Shown here: positions 23,762 through 34,825 of the stretch, piece after piece | Layout of the letters: each line of letters begins with the position of its first letter | Position numbering within the stretch: the stretch's first letter is position 1 | Source of the DNA: Scleropages formosus | Taxonomy: Eukaryota > Chordata > Actinopteri > Osteoglossiformes > Osteoglossidae | Assembly (NCBI RefSeq): GCF_900964775.1 | Contig: NC_041830.1 | Span: 8,351,501-8,415,500, forward strand | DNA length: 64,000 bases | Direction: 5' to 3' | Notes under the pieces: model-generated | What the model was told of the DNA's origin: nothing | The model's input: only the letters and a program-made list of their open reading frames with translations | Databases searched by the model: none | Position numbers and translations under genes: made by a program

Positions 23762-26700
23762 TTACCCCCCCAGACGCTGACCTTCACCCCAACCAAAACC
23801 CCCTGGACGATCCTCTGGGAGGGGGTTGTAATTTGCATCCTGTTCTGGACTGTCAAACAGCATCTTCCTGTGTGACAAAGACAGAAGCCTGTTACGAACA
23901 AACTTTAATATCTCAAGCTGTTTCAACTGATGCATCAAATAAGGTCTTAATCTTTAAAAATAAACTCTCCATTTCTTTAAAAATAAAAAACTACTTTGAA
24001 ACAGCAAAAAAGCTGACTTACAGAATAGTAGGAGTCTTCAGCCATCTGCCACCCCCAGGCTGGTTTGGAAACACATCCTCTAGGAAGAAGTAGACATGTC
24101 CTACAGCAATACCTTAAGGACAAGAAAGTGCGGAACATTCTCATCAAGCTATTCTGTGAAACAGTTTTGCAGGAAACATTCCAATATTAAGAAAAACTTG
24201 TGGTGAACCATACCTAGTAAGTCCACAATAATGGAGTTACCGAGCAGCAGGGAGAAGCCCATGAGGACCCAGGGCAGGAAGGGTGCTTGGAAGTTAAGAA
24301 GGCCAAAGAAATTCATCCGTACATTGGGGTTCCGCCTGCTCCAGACGTACACCAGCATGATGGTAAACGCCTGGCCCAGAAAAACCAGACTCACAAAGGT
24401 GCCAAAAATCTGAGCTGCTGTAAAGGCAAAAAACATCTGGACTGGAGATCACCATGTTCAGCTGAAATACAGGATTCAAAAGGAAGCACACTAAATGTAT
24501 TTGATCAAGTCTCAAGAGACCTTTTTTATATTTAAAAAAAACTTTGCAGGGTTCACCAACAATGAAAAAAATGTCACAGCTTAGGTAACACATTAGTAAA
24601 CAAATCAAAACAAAGGTATCTGGACACAAAGTCACAGAATTTTCTGAAACTTGTATGCATACTGTTAATTTACAGTTTGGGGGGGGGGGGGGAGGTTTGT
24701 GAACCTTCTGAGTGACCTGAATTTCTGCATTAATTATTCAAGAAATATGTGGTTTGAGCTTATAAAAATGACAGAGCTTGGTTACTGACTACTCTTCTGA
24801 AGAATGATATGGTCACATGTGGCAGGCACAAATCAAAAGACATTTCATATGAACAGGTAGAAATCCAGTACTGATTCCACTCTGAGTAGGCGCCCTGCAA
24901 AGATAATGGCAAGAGTACACCTGAGAAAAGAAGCAAAAAACACAATTGTAGGGAAAAAGCAAAGAACCTGCACAAATTGCTAGAACTTGCCAATATCTCT
25001 AATCATTTGTTCACTATAAGAACACAAAAAAAAATTGCTGCACGTCTGAAGTTTGCAAAAGACCAGTTGGATGTTCTACAGCACTTCACTTCTGGGACAC
25101 CATTCTGTGAAGACAAGCGAGGGGGGGGGAGAACAACTGCTCAGCAATACCAAAACCTCATTGTAGCTGTCAAATATGGTAGAGGGGGAATCATGGCTTG
25201 GGGCCACTTTGCAGCCTCAGGGCCTGCACAGCTTGCAGTCACAGAAGGGACTATAAACTGAAAATCGTATCAAGAAGTTTTACATCAGAATGTCAGGCAA
25301 GTGCTCCATCAACTGAAGCATAAGAGAAGCTGGGTGATGCAACAAAACAGTGACCTGAAAAACAGGAATAAATCAATAGAATGACTAAAAGAAGAAAAAT
25401 GGTATTTTGGAATTGTCAAGACTCCAGATCTCAACCTTATTACGATGCTGTGGCATAACATGACGAGAGCTGTTCATGCAAGGAATCCATGAAATATCAA
25501 AGAAATTAGTTGAGAGAAGTTATTTAAAATTCCTCCTAACCATTGTGCAAGTCTGATAGCAGCTACAGGATGGAGGTTATTGTTGCTAAAGAAGATCACT
25601 CACTAAGGGTTCACATATTTCTAGTCCAAGCAGGAAAAACCGTGGAAAACACCGTTTTCGATATTTCCAAAAAGTACAATTGCATGTTGTCAGTTTAAGC
25701 ACATTGGCTATTACTGTGACTTACTTGAACAGCAGACCACATTTTATAACTAATGCAGAAATTCAGGTAATTCCAAAGGGATCCAAAAACTTTTTCTTGT
25801 AAAAAGTTATTTTTTAAGACGACTATGTAGACAATGGTGTAAAAGGATACGGTCATGAGAAGGCCACCGAAAAGGAACATGAAGACAAAATCAGCAGTGC
25901 GACCTCTGAAAGAGCCCTCCTCCAGCATCCGACAGTATCGATACCTGTGGGCTTGTGGTTAAGGAATCCCTCTAAAAGCAGGAAATAATGAGGATGATAA
26001 ACAGTGTCAAATATACTATTACAATGAACAGTTTTTCAGAAGGCTGTCTTTATAATTAAAAAAAAAAACCACACACATGGAGAGCATATATTAAAAAGGA
26101 TACAAAAAAATCATGTTGAAAAGAAAATTGAATCCAACTGGACCGAAGAACAGAAAATTGGTCACCAGCCGCCATACCTGTTGAGAATAAGGGCAAGAGT
26201 AAGCGCTCTGGAATGTCAGCACGATGTTTTACGAACGATCGCTCCAATGCGGCTCACCTGATAATTGTTCAGTATCAAATCTGGGTTGAAATACAGCTGG
26301 AAAGGTGTGATGAGCTCTAATTGCTGGAGAAAGAATATAGGCAACACGTTCAGGATACCGAATGAACACATCACATGTACCCCCACGCAGCAGTTTCTCC
26401 AAAGTGACTTACAGTGTTAATCCACCAACAATTACTTGCATACTTACAGCTGAGGAATTTTACTGGAGTAATTCAGGGTAAATCACTTGCTCAAAAGGTA
26501 CTACAGCTGGAGCACAACTAAGGCAAACTGAAATATCACATTCTGCTAATCTGCCCTTAGAATATTAATCTCCTGAATACTGATCTACCCAGTTACACTG
26601 CTAGGTGGGTCTTGTACTGCTTAAAATCAGAGTAAACTAGCTTCAACATGGGTACTACAGCAGGAGCTGGAGGAAGGGTGTGAGAATCAAAAACCTTCAC

Positions 26701-27224
26701 GTGAAAGCCCTTACCACTACGCCACCTGCTGCCCATAAGTATATAAGGGCGGTAAATATGTGAAAGTTAAGGAGTCACAAACAAAACTAGTGCAACTAAC
26801 GTGAAGAAAGTAGCAAACACGTCTCACTCTCACACACACACACCACTCACTCATTTGGCTGAGGTGATCACTGATGGAGAGGTAGCACTAAAAATCACTC
26901 TTAACACAAGCCTTGAAAACACTGTCCAATACATAATGAATTCCACTTCATAATCCCAAAAAACGATGTACAATCAGTGAACGTATATTTTACTTACGTG
27001 AGTGACTCTGTGTGACAGTCAGCTGTGTGTTACACGATTGCTACCAAGCGATACCATTAATTTTCAATAATAAAACCAAAAAACTTGCGCGAGGGTGAAA
27101 GGCAGACAAAAACACACTGCGGTTAACTTACCACTGCGGCTGTTGTGAGAACGCAAGCGGTGGTGTACGCCCTAGTCACAACAGGAATCTGTAAGTACTC
27201 CTGTTGGAACGTCTGGTAAGCCAT
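23762..27224 (-). CDS. derl2: Derlin-2, ER-associated degradation membrane protein
   Basis: Derlin-2 is a rhomboid-like pseudoprotease of the ER membrane that takes part in retrotranslocation of misfolded glycoproteins with p97/VCP. Exons in coding order: 27132-27224, 26258-26323, 26104-26177, 25851-25944, 24214-24409, 24022-24112, 23762-23867. They give exactly 239 residues, the human length. Conserved stretches are [81 protein letters not shown] and [17 protein letters not shown]. The C-terminus [12 protein letters not shown] contains the SHP box that binds p97. All seven joins keep frame. Intron 4 carries a decayed Tc1 element. The gene is head to head with mis12, as in human. Confidence 0.97.
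24670..25640 (+). mobile_element. Decayed Tc1/mariner-type DNA transposon in derl2 intron 4
   Basis: Both ends look like Tc1 inverted repeats: the left end reads CAG, a G run, then TTTGTGAACCTTCTGAG, and the right end reads CACTAAGGGTTCACATATTT. Between them the plus strand codes for Tc1 transposase pieces: [10 protein letters not shown] near 25040, [19 protein letters not shown] near 25170-25230, then a frame with stops that keeps RSWVMQQN and LWHNM. The element is about 0.97 kb, shorter than a usual 1.3-1.6 kb Tc1. The N-terminal DNA-binding half is missing or unrecognisable and several stops interrupt the rest. It lies antisense to derl2 and cannot be active. Confidence 0.85.
26388..26735 (-). 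repeat. SINE-C copy with internal extra DNA, derl2 intron 1
   Basis: The tail and body are at 26388-26510; a second body-to-head part (GGTACTACAGCAGGAGCTGG to CACTACGCCACCTGCTGCCC) is at 26648-26735. This is either one interrupted copy or two partial copies. Confidence 0.6.
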
Positions 27225-27813
27225 TTTGGAATTGACTGTGCGCTTCCGGGACTTTCTGGACACGTCATCACAAGGCGTGACAGAGAGCATCAGGAAATAG
27301 AGCCCTCGAGCGCTCATTCGTTTGGTTAGTTTTATACCCTTTCCTGATTAATCCGCTGGACTGTCAATCATAAGGTCAGTTCCCTCCGCGGCAGGTATGG
27401 CGTTGTCTGATTGGTTGACGAGGCTCCGGTGACCAATCGCAAAAAACGGCGTGGTACAATGGGAAATATTAATAATATACGTATTAACAATAGAATGTTT
27501 CAATTATGTATATATATATATTACATTTAGAATATACCAATTTTAAAAATCTCGTAAACCAACAACTACTACTCTATGTAGCAGACAAAAATTTAGATAA
27601 AATAGATACTAAATATTTTTAAATTGGTAACGTTTATAACAAAGCTGAACTAAGGAATACTTTAAACTTACCCCTTTCATTCCCATTGTCTCGAGCGGCA
27701 CTCCGTCGCTGTTTACGTCATTGTGATTGGTCACTTTACTGTGACGTCGAGACGGTGGGCGGGGACTTTGAGAGAAAGCCCTCCCCCTTGGGCTCGCGCG
27801 GGAAACACGGAAT
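27225..27813. promoter_or_regulatory. Bidirectional derl2/mis12 promoter
   Basis: The two start codons are 590 bp apart and point away from each other. On the mis12 side there are ACGTCA at 27715-27720, ATTGG at 27726-27730, TGACGTC at 27742-27748 and a GC box near 27757-27764. On the derl2 side there are ATTGG at 27410-27414 and CCAAT at 27433-27437. CACGTCA at 27261-27267 reads TGACGTG on the derl2 strand, the core of a UPR element, 37 bp before the derl2 ATG. An AT-rich stretch lies between the two clusters, so they may be two back-to-back promoters rather than one. Confidence 0.65.
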
Positions 27814-29139
27814 ATGGCGGAGAGCGGGAACCAAGGTACGGCTGTGTTTCGTTGCTAAAGTGTAGACAGACAGTCGGTCGGTCGGTCGCGACGCAAGGCG
27901 CGTTGTAGTAGTTTTAAAAACTCCTCATGGAGTCGACAATACTGGACCTAATTAACTAATGTGTGCATATTTATATAAAACTATATATAACTAATTTGCA
28001 TAATGACGTGACAGTGTCACACTTGTATTGCGTATCGCCAGACTTCACACTAGACACTGGATACATTACGCTTTTATTTTGATTAAATCTGTAACAAAAA
28101 TCTGCACTAAAGATTTTCACTCTTCTCTATATGTTGTGTTGACGATGATATGACAATTATAAAGCTTGATTTGATTTGACAATTGCGGTACGTACGGTAC
28201 GGTGGCGCAGCGGGTAGCTTTTGACCCTCAGATCCTGGTTTGTGGGCTTGAACCCGGCTTTCCTAGTCAGGTGTTTATTGGTGACTCAAATTGCTCTGTG
28301 TGTGTGTGTGTGTGTGTGTGTGAGTGAGATGATCGCTCTGTGATAGGCTGACTCATGATACTAGTACCTTCAGGATAGGCTCTGGACCACGTGACCCTGC
28401 ACTGGAAGAGTGTTTGGTTATGGATGGATGGATGGATGGATGGATGGATGGATGGATGAAGTGACTCATGTACCTCCTTTCCCTCTTCCTTTCCCTCTTC
28501 ACCCTAGTGGAGCCGCTGTCTCCTGAGTCTCTCAAGCTGTATGAGGCCCAGTTCTTTGGATTCACACCCCAGACCTGCATGCTCAGGGTGTACAGCGCCT
28601 TCCAGGACTGCCTGCATGACATCTTGTTGGCGGTGGAGGCCGTGTTTGTGAGGAAGCTCGCGGGCGCGGGGCCCGAGGACGAGCTGAGCCACCAGGCCCG
28701 GGAGTGCACTCAGAAGCTGCACAAGTTCCTGCAGGAGCGCGTGCGGCGCCTCTCGAACCGCATGGAGGCCCTGCTGCTGGATAACGTGCTCTCCGTTCCC
28801 TCTCACGTCCTGCTGCCGGAGGATCAGCCGCACAGCAAGCATCCCCAAGGTGCGGAGCAGCTGCTAAAGCTGGAGGCTGAGCTCGCCCGGTTGGAGCAGG
28901 CCTACCAAGCGGAGGTGTGTGCCCGACAGGCCATCCTGGCAGAACTGAAGGAGCAGGAAGAGGTCCAGGAGGAACTCGACGGTGTGCTAAAGTGGATCGG
29001 AGAGCTACGAGCCGCCTGGACGCAGGAAGGCACGGGTGGCGTCCAGGACAGCTTCGCCTTTATGACCCAGACTGTGAAGACCCTGAAAGGCTTGATGAAA
29101 GGAATCCGAACTAAAAATGGCAGCCTGGATCATTTCTGA
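27814..29139 (+). CDS. mis12: MIS12 kinetochore complex component
   Basis: Mis12 is a coiled-coil subunit of the MIS12 complex, which links CENP-C/CENP-T at inner kinetochores to KNL1 and NDC80. Coding exons 27814-27835 and 28508-29139 join in phase 1 to 217 residues (human 205). The core LYEAQFFGFTPQTCMLRVYS is nearly identical to human, followed by AFQDCLHDI, a LLPEDQP motif, and a C-terminal coiled coil from about residue 115 (KLEAELARLEQAYQAEVCARQ). Exon 2 has no ATG before the conserved YEAQFFGF block, so the start must be in exon 1 (MAESGNQ...). This gives a 7-codon first coding exon and an N-terminus about 11 residues longer than in human, whose coding region is a single exon. Intron 1 carries a SINE-D copy ending 49 bp before the acceptor. 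Confidence 0.93.
28195..28458 (+). repeat. SINE-D copy with GT and GGAT microsatellites in mis12 intron 1
   Basis: A tRNA-like head (GGTGGCGCAGCGGGTAG) is followed by a GT run (28296-28322), the body motif GATAGGCTCTGGACCAC, and a (GGAT)n tail at 28421-28458. This layout is common in fish genomes. Confidence 0.75.
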
Positions 29140-29263
29140 TTTGTGACTCTGTCCTTTCACATACGTCTTCATGTACTGTTTCACTGGCGTCCATGAAGTG
29201 GTGATCTACTCTATTTTTCTTAAACACCTGTCTGTTGTTACAATCATTTATACCTTGTCTCTT

Positions 29264-29269
29264 AATAAA
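29264..29269 (+). terminator. Poly(A) signal of mis12
   Basis: AATAAA lies 125 bp after the mis12 stop codon on the coding strand. It is the first canonical signal. Confidence 0.7.
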
Positions 29270-29644
29270 ACATTCAAAGTAATCCATATTTTTGGGGTAA
29301 TATTTAAATACTGTATATTAATATTGAACTTATATACTATCATTGAATATTATGCCGCCTTTGATGAAAGAGAAGTTAGACCTGGGCATTTTTAAACATG
29401 GTGGATCTGTCTTTTCATAGATGTGGTCCTTGGTGACTGAAGATAAATTTATTTTAAATTCCTTCTTAGGGGAAAGAGACAAAGATGGCAGTAAATTTTA
29501 AAATCAACATCAGAAAATATTAACCCATGGATGTGTAAATACTACAACTATTGACACAGTTACCATAGTCCTGCTATGGTTTCGTGTCAGCCACATGTGT
29601 GTAAATCTTTAGGGGCCAGACCTCAGCTGCATGTTGCATTTCAG

Positions 29645-29825
29645 GTTCACCCATTGTGTGTGTGTGTGTGTGTGTGTGTGTTCCACTGATGTATGGATGA
29701 GTGACCCATTGTAATTAGTGTATCTAGCACTGTAAATCACCTTGGTGAATGTGTGTGGGCTGATAATACTACATACAGTTCATTGGAAGTTGCTTTGGAG
29801 AAAAGCATCTGTTAAATATGTAAAT
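29645..29825 (+). repeat. SINE-B 3' fragment
   Basis: It starts with a GT run. It then has TTCCACTGATGTATGGATGA, the body GTGTATCTAGCACTGTAAAT, and the tail GCTTTGGAGAAAAGCATCTG. The tRNA head is absent. It lies between mis12 and ift22. Confidence 0.75.
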
Positions 29826-29905
29826 AATTTCATAAGGTTGCCATATTGTCATTTTTGAGTATCAAAATAATGACTCCATCCTGCATCCTTTCCCATTCGA
29901 AAATG

Positions 29906-29911
29906 TTTATT
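29906..29911 (-). terminator. Poly(A) signal of ift22
   Basis: TTTATT on the plus strand reads AATAAA on the minus strand, 180 bp after the ift22 stop. mis12 and ift22 therefore end tail to tail within about 650 bp. Confidence 0.6.
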
Positions 29912-30090
29912 TACATGCAAAATTCAACATAGTTCACATAATAGCTGACCTTTCTCCAAATTGATACAAAGTGCCATTTTAGATTCTGATATAATTGATC
30001 ATGTTTAATGAACTATAAGACTGAACTATATTCCTTTGTTCCCAGACTAATCTCAAGTCTGAAAAGCCTCAGTGATTCTGTCCTTCAGTT

Positions 30091-33000
30091 CTAAGCAATG
30101 ATTGACATCTCCTCCCGCTCACGGCTTTCTGACAGCGTCTTGGTGACGGATCCCAGGTACTTCCGGAACTCTTGCCTCACTTGCTCCGGGTCCTCTTCCA
30201 GGGTGGAGTGAACGAGGGGCAGTTTGTTAAACTGTGATGCTATGTACGCACAAGAGAAAAAAAAAAAAATCAATGTAACGCACCGTACCGCAACGATGAA
30301 CTGACCAAAATACTAAGTGACAGTGCCAGAGTAACTATAAAATGTATCCACTCCCCTCTGACTTTTTCATTTTTATGGTTTTACATCTACATTTATCTCA
30401 CACTTTTCTCCAAAGTGAATTACAATGTTAGGCTACGTACAGTTATTTACTCCATTTACACACATGGGGAACTTTTACTGGAGCAGTTCATTGCAAGTAC
30501 CTTGGTTAAGGGTACAGCAGCAAATAAAGGATTTCATTAGGCTTTTTGTATGAATCGAAAGACCCTCTTTAATGTCAAAGTGAACACACAGTTCTACAAT
30601 TCAATTCTGGATAAATTATATACAAAAAAATAACTGAGAGGTCGAGTGTTCAGCCGTTCCAAGTCAATATCTAGAAGATTCTGGCAGCAGTAACAGCCGT
30701 TAGTTTAGATGTCTGGATCAGCGTCACACATTTTGACAATGAGAAGTAATAAACATTTAACAGTCTTTAAATAAATCAGCTAAATTATGGGAAAATTGGG
30801 AAGAAATGCACTCGGGGGGGAAAAAAAAACGAATGAGAAATGGACTATGTGGGGTGTACAGTACATACTGAAACAATGACATCAAAAAGTGGATGAACAT
30901 GTATAGCCGGGTCACCTAAAATGAATTACGACATCAGTAAGAAAACTGGCAGAAGTGAAAGAGCAGCTTGGATTAAATGCACAAGAAACGAGACATTAAA
31001 ACATGAGCCACATCTATCTGCAGAAAAGCCAAACAGTCACACACCCCCCCCCTGCCTCCCACTGTAACCTATGGGCGTGAAACATGGTACACCACATCAT
31101 CTGATGAAAAAAGTTCTCAGCACCACCACCCAGAGTGCAACAGAAAGAAGAATGTGTCATGTTAACAAAATGAACCATGTTGGACTCTCCTGGGGAATAA
31201 AAAAGGTCATATGTCATGGAATCAATCACTACATGAGTAAAAAAGAGAAGGGCGGGTCACAGTGGGAATTAAGTGTTGGAGGGTACTCATTTTTTATTCT
31301 TTTAATTATAGTACTACTTATATGATTTACTTTCACTTTTGATTATTTACTCATAATATATTCCTATTATTATATTATTATTTCCTCATTACAGTATATT
31401 ATTCTTAGATGACGATGATATGGCTTATTGTAGAAGTTTCTGGAAGACAGTACTTGTGTTATTTGTAAAGTTTCTCTTAATTTGGATTGGGTGAAGGTGA
31501 CCGGGGGTGTGCGGGGGGGTTGGGCCGGGTCCTGCTCTCTGGTGGCTCTGGGGTTTGAGTCCCGCTTGGGGCGCCTTGCGACGGACTGGCGTCCCATCCT
31601 GGGTGTGTCCCCTCCCCCTCCAGCCCTGCACCCTCTGTTGCCAGGTTAGGCTCTGATTCACTGCGACCCGACTCGGGACAAGCGGGTTCAGCCAGTGCGT
31701 TTGTGTTTGTGTGTGAAGGTGACTGTGGAAGGCCTTGCACAAGGAGCTACAATTGCGGTGAGGTGTTTGAAAAGACACAGGAGAAACGTGCAGCTGTGCA
31801 CGTGCGATGGACAGCATCCGGCAAGAACTGTCCTAAACCAACACTCTCAGCTTTACTGTGCCTCGTTACTGAGTCTCCAAAAAACCTCGAACTGGAGGAA
31901 AAATCAGTTCCAACGAAGGCGCACAGGCACTGAGGGTCACTAACTGGTATCTGAGGAGCATCACGAGAAGACCTAGAATACCACCGCTATAATGGGCAGA
32001 GCCTCTTATCAAAGAAGGCCTGCTGAAGACAGCAAAGTATGAAATCCAGTCTGAAAATACAGGTCCATCAGGGTAAAGTCGTTGAAAAAGACCATGTTTT
32101 AATCACCTAATGCTGGTCGTCCACCGTCGGTCCCACTCCCCGGTTTGCGGTGGGCAATGAGCAGACACTGGCTGTCCTGCAGTCCCTGCGAGGAAACGAA
32201 CGAGGAGTGCCACGTCTCTATTTCCTTCAGGTGGCTGGGCACGTCTGGATTAAATACGATTACGGCCCCGCTGGAGTCCCTCATCAAGGCCGGCCAGCAG
32301 GACTCGAACCTTCAGATCGCGTCAGGAGGGATGAGGAGAACTCAGTAAACAACACTACAAGTGCAACAGGCCCTAGAAAATATTACTGAGAGTTTCCTCT
32401 CACTTGTCTAAGTCTGGGTCATGGTGATCCAGAGCCTATCCTGGAAGCGCAGCGCACTAGGCTACTCAACACACACCCCGGATGGGGGGATGCCAGCCCA
32501 TCGCCATTATCGAGAAACCGATTCATTTTTAATGCAGCACAATAAATGAGAGAAATAATCTAGACGTTCGTCACGAAAAGAGGAGATGCCGGCCGGACGA
32601 AGGAGTGCGCGCCGGGCCCGACGTCGGCTACAGCGCGGCGCCGTCCTTACTTAAAGTCCCCGGCGCAATCCCAGAGCTCCACTTCGCAGGTACCGTTTTT
32701 CACGCTTCCGTCCAAAGTCTGCGATTCAAATTCCAGAATCCTAGGGAAACATTAGCATGCAGTATCAGTCAGAAGTGAGTACGCCTGCTGAGACATTATG
32801 GCACGCTTGCGTGCGACCGCGACCACGCCCACCCCTGGAATTACTGGTTACCCATTAAGGAACAGCTGTTAGCATAGTGGTTACAGCTGCTGCCTTTGGA
32901 CCCAAAGGCTGCGACTGCAGGTTTGAATCTTGGCTCCAGCTGCAGTAGCCTTGAGCAAGGTACTAACCCTAAATTACTCCAGTAAAATGACCCAGCTGTA

Positions 33001-34330
33001 TAAATGGGTAAATAATTGAAGGAAATAGTGTAAGTTGCTTAGGAGAAACGCATCAGTCAAATGAAACAACGCAAGTGCGGTCATAATAGGACTATCAGAG
33101 GACAGAAGTTTGTTTTACTAAAGAGGTGGAAGAGCATGGATGCTGCTGATGACAAAAGTGTCTCAATATTTGTAATTTGTGTGTTTTTTTTTTTTGGATT
33201 CTTAATAAAAACTGAAAAGTGCACCCTGTGTCACCTCATACCTGGTCTCAACCTGGTGCACCAGGCTTGTTGCTCTAACTGTTACTAAGGAAGAAGGTGG
33301 ATATTTGGAGATACTTACATTACTTTTACATTTATTCATTTAGCAGATGCTTTTCTCCAAAGCGACATACATCTCAGAAAAATACAATTTGTACATTACA
33401 TTATGAGAAAGGGAGACATAGTTGCAGATGTGTGATTCTTCAGTCGAGTTAACTTTGTTACTTTCCACCATATGAACCAATGTTCATTGCACCAGTATAT
33501 TTAAGGTTTAGAGACAATTTTCCTTCTAAGTATTTACAGAAACATAGTATTTATGTTGGGGGTGGGGCAGATTCAAGTAAGTGAACTCAAACTTTTGAAT
33601 GGTCCAGGTTTTAGTAAAGCTGTACCTGGAATGTGCTACACACACAGGGATCTGAACGCACAACCTGCGCCGTTTGGACACCCGGCGCAAAGTGTCAATA
33701 ACAGTCATTTATGAACATTGTATCAGTCCAGTTGCAACAAAAATGTACTCGGGACATTTCAGCAATCCAAACAGTCTAAAATGTGGGAAATGCACAGACA
33801 CACACACACAACTATAAGAAGAGCACGGAAAGGCTTTTGAGTGGAAGCGCGTCGGTCTGATCTGCGAAAGGACGTATGTCGAGGAGCGCACTGTCCACGT
33901 GCGACGAGCCTTTTACGGAAATGTCACTGTAGTAAAATCGCTCACGATTACTCATTCGCTCGTGAACACGGCGGCTAAAGGAGAAACGCGGTCGGTGGGC
34001 GACACACACTGCGCGTTTGGCAGCGCCGGGTCCCGCGCGCGCGTTCACGTTAAGTGGGTTCCCTGCTTCGTCCGCGGTGCGTACCTGACCCCCTGCGTGG
34101 GGTAGTATTCGCCTCCGATCGTCTCCACGGTGTCCGAGAGGAAGTTTGACAGCACCGTCTTACCGCTCTGGCAGAGTGAAGTGAGAAAAAAATAAAAGTT
34201 AGCCGGCGGCGCGCGATCCGCTCAACTTTTTTTTTTTTTTTAACTCCAATTGAATTCCGCCACTCTTGCGTTTTACTCAACCATGCCTTACCTCGCTTGG
34301 TCCAATTACGAGTATTTTTGCTTTCAGCAT
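30091..34330 (-). CDS. ift22: Intraflagellar transport protein 22 (RABL5), small GTPase-like
   Basis: IFT22 is a Rab-like subunit of the IFT-B1 complex and acts in cilium assembly. Exons in coding order: 34292-34330, 34085-34167, 32651-32740, 32107-32309, 30091-30239; together 187 residues (human 185). The P-loop GPSESGKT is at residues 10-17 and is split by intron 1. The G3 motif is WDCAG at 64-68. Further matches to human are [39 protein letters not shown] and [11 protein letters not shown] at the C-terminus. The usual NKxD guanine motif is not present, as in other IFT22 proteins. All joins keep frame. The start ATG gives MLKAKIL, identical to human. The gene is convergent with mis12. Confidence 0.96.
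30385..30540 (-). repeat. SINE-C copy, head degraded
   Basis: CACTTTTCTCCAAAGTGAAT (tail) and GGGAACTTTTACTGGAGCAG (body) in minus orientation, in ift22 intron 4. Confidence 0.65.
31502..31712 (+). repeat. SINE-A copy 2
   Basis: Full body with CTGGGGTTTGAGTCCCGCTT (B box). It is flanked by direct repeats GTGAAGGTGAC at 31491-31501 and 31713-31723. In ift22 intron 4. Confidence 0.9.
32395..32510 (-). repeat. SINE-D fragment
   Basis: GGTCATGGTGATCCAGAGCC and TATCCTGGAAGCGCAG read the SINE-D 3' half in minus orientation, with CACCCCGGATGGGGGGATGC beyond it. Confidence 0.55.
32866..33066 (+). repeat. SINE-C copy
   Basis: GGAACAGCTGTTAGCATAGT (head), GACTGCAGGTTTGAATCTTG (B box), CCCAGCTGTATAAATGGGTA (body). 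In ift22 intron 2. Confidence 0.8.
33325..33510 (-). repeat. L2-type LINE 3' end
   Basis: CATTTAGCAGATGCTTTTCT, AAGCGACATACATCTCAGAA and CATAGTTGCAGATGTGTGAT are the L2 tail and 3' UTR on the minus strand. In ift22 intron 2. Confidence 0.7.
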
Positions 34331-34500
34331 TTTGGACTTGTGCGGATTACGTTGACAGTGATCGCATCGCGACGGAAAAGCGAATTTACCGAGTGCGGGT
34401 GCGGAGCCGAAAGGAGCGCGCAGCGCTGCCGCGGTAACCAAGGCGTCTCTAGGCGCTTTCCGCAAAAGCGCATCTAACGCCTGTTTCAACGCCGCAGATT
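33840..34500 (-). promoter_or_regulatory. CpG-rich ift22 5' region with an X-box-like RFX site
   Basis: CpG density is high on both sides of exon 1. At 34425-34438 the minus strand reads GTTACC-GC-GGCAGC, which fits the RFX X-box consensus GTNRCC-N(0-3)-RGYAAC at 11 of 12 defined positions. It lies about 95-108 bp upstream of the start codon, where X-boxes of ciliary genes usually sit. Binding is inferred, not shown. Confidence 0.55.
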
Positions 34501-34629
34501 CGCCTGTTCAGTGTGCCGCGAACAGCTGAAGAAACCGAAACGTTATTTTCAATTTAAACAAAGCAAAAATAGTCTCACGGGGTTTTGACTGTTTTTATAA
34601 TAATTTTATGGAAACCAAGAATGCAGAAT

Positions 34630-34825
34630 TTTAAAAATGTATGCAGCTAATCATGTGATGTACATGAATGATTTGTATCACTGGGAAAATAACAAATTTA
34701 ACTTCAAAGTCACGCGTCTGCATCTACGTATCTCTCTCTGCTAATGTAATGTACATATTGTATTTTCTACGAGATGTACGTGGCTTTGGAGAAAAGCGTC
34801 TGCTAAATGAATAAATGTAAATGCA
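34630..34825 (+). repeat. L2-type LINE 3' end
   Basis: It has GTATGCAGCTAATCATGTGA, then CACGCGTCTGCATCTACGTA, then the tail GGCTTTGGAGAAAAGCGTCT ending in AATAAATGTAAATG. The same 3' UTR and tail follow reverse-transcriptase coding sequence at 61565-62060, so this is a strongly 5'-truncated LINE copy. Confidence 0.7.

Noticed and set aside
24977-25261. 94-codon frame as a host gene
   Set aside because: It is a piece of Tc1 transposase inside an element with Tc1-like ends.
27396-27414. ER stress element (CCAAT-N9-CCACG) in the derl2 promoter
   Set aside because: The minus strand has CCAAT with the right spacing but CCATA in place of CCACG, so only three of five bases match.
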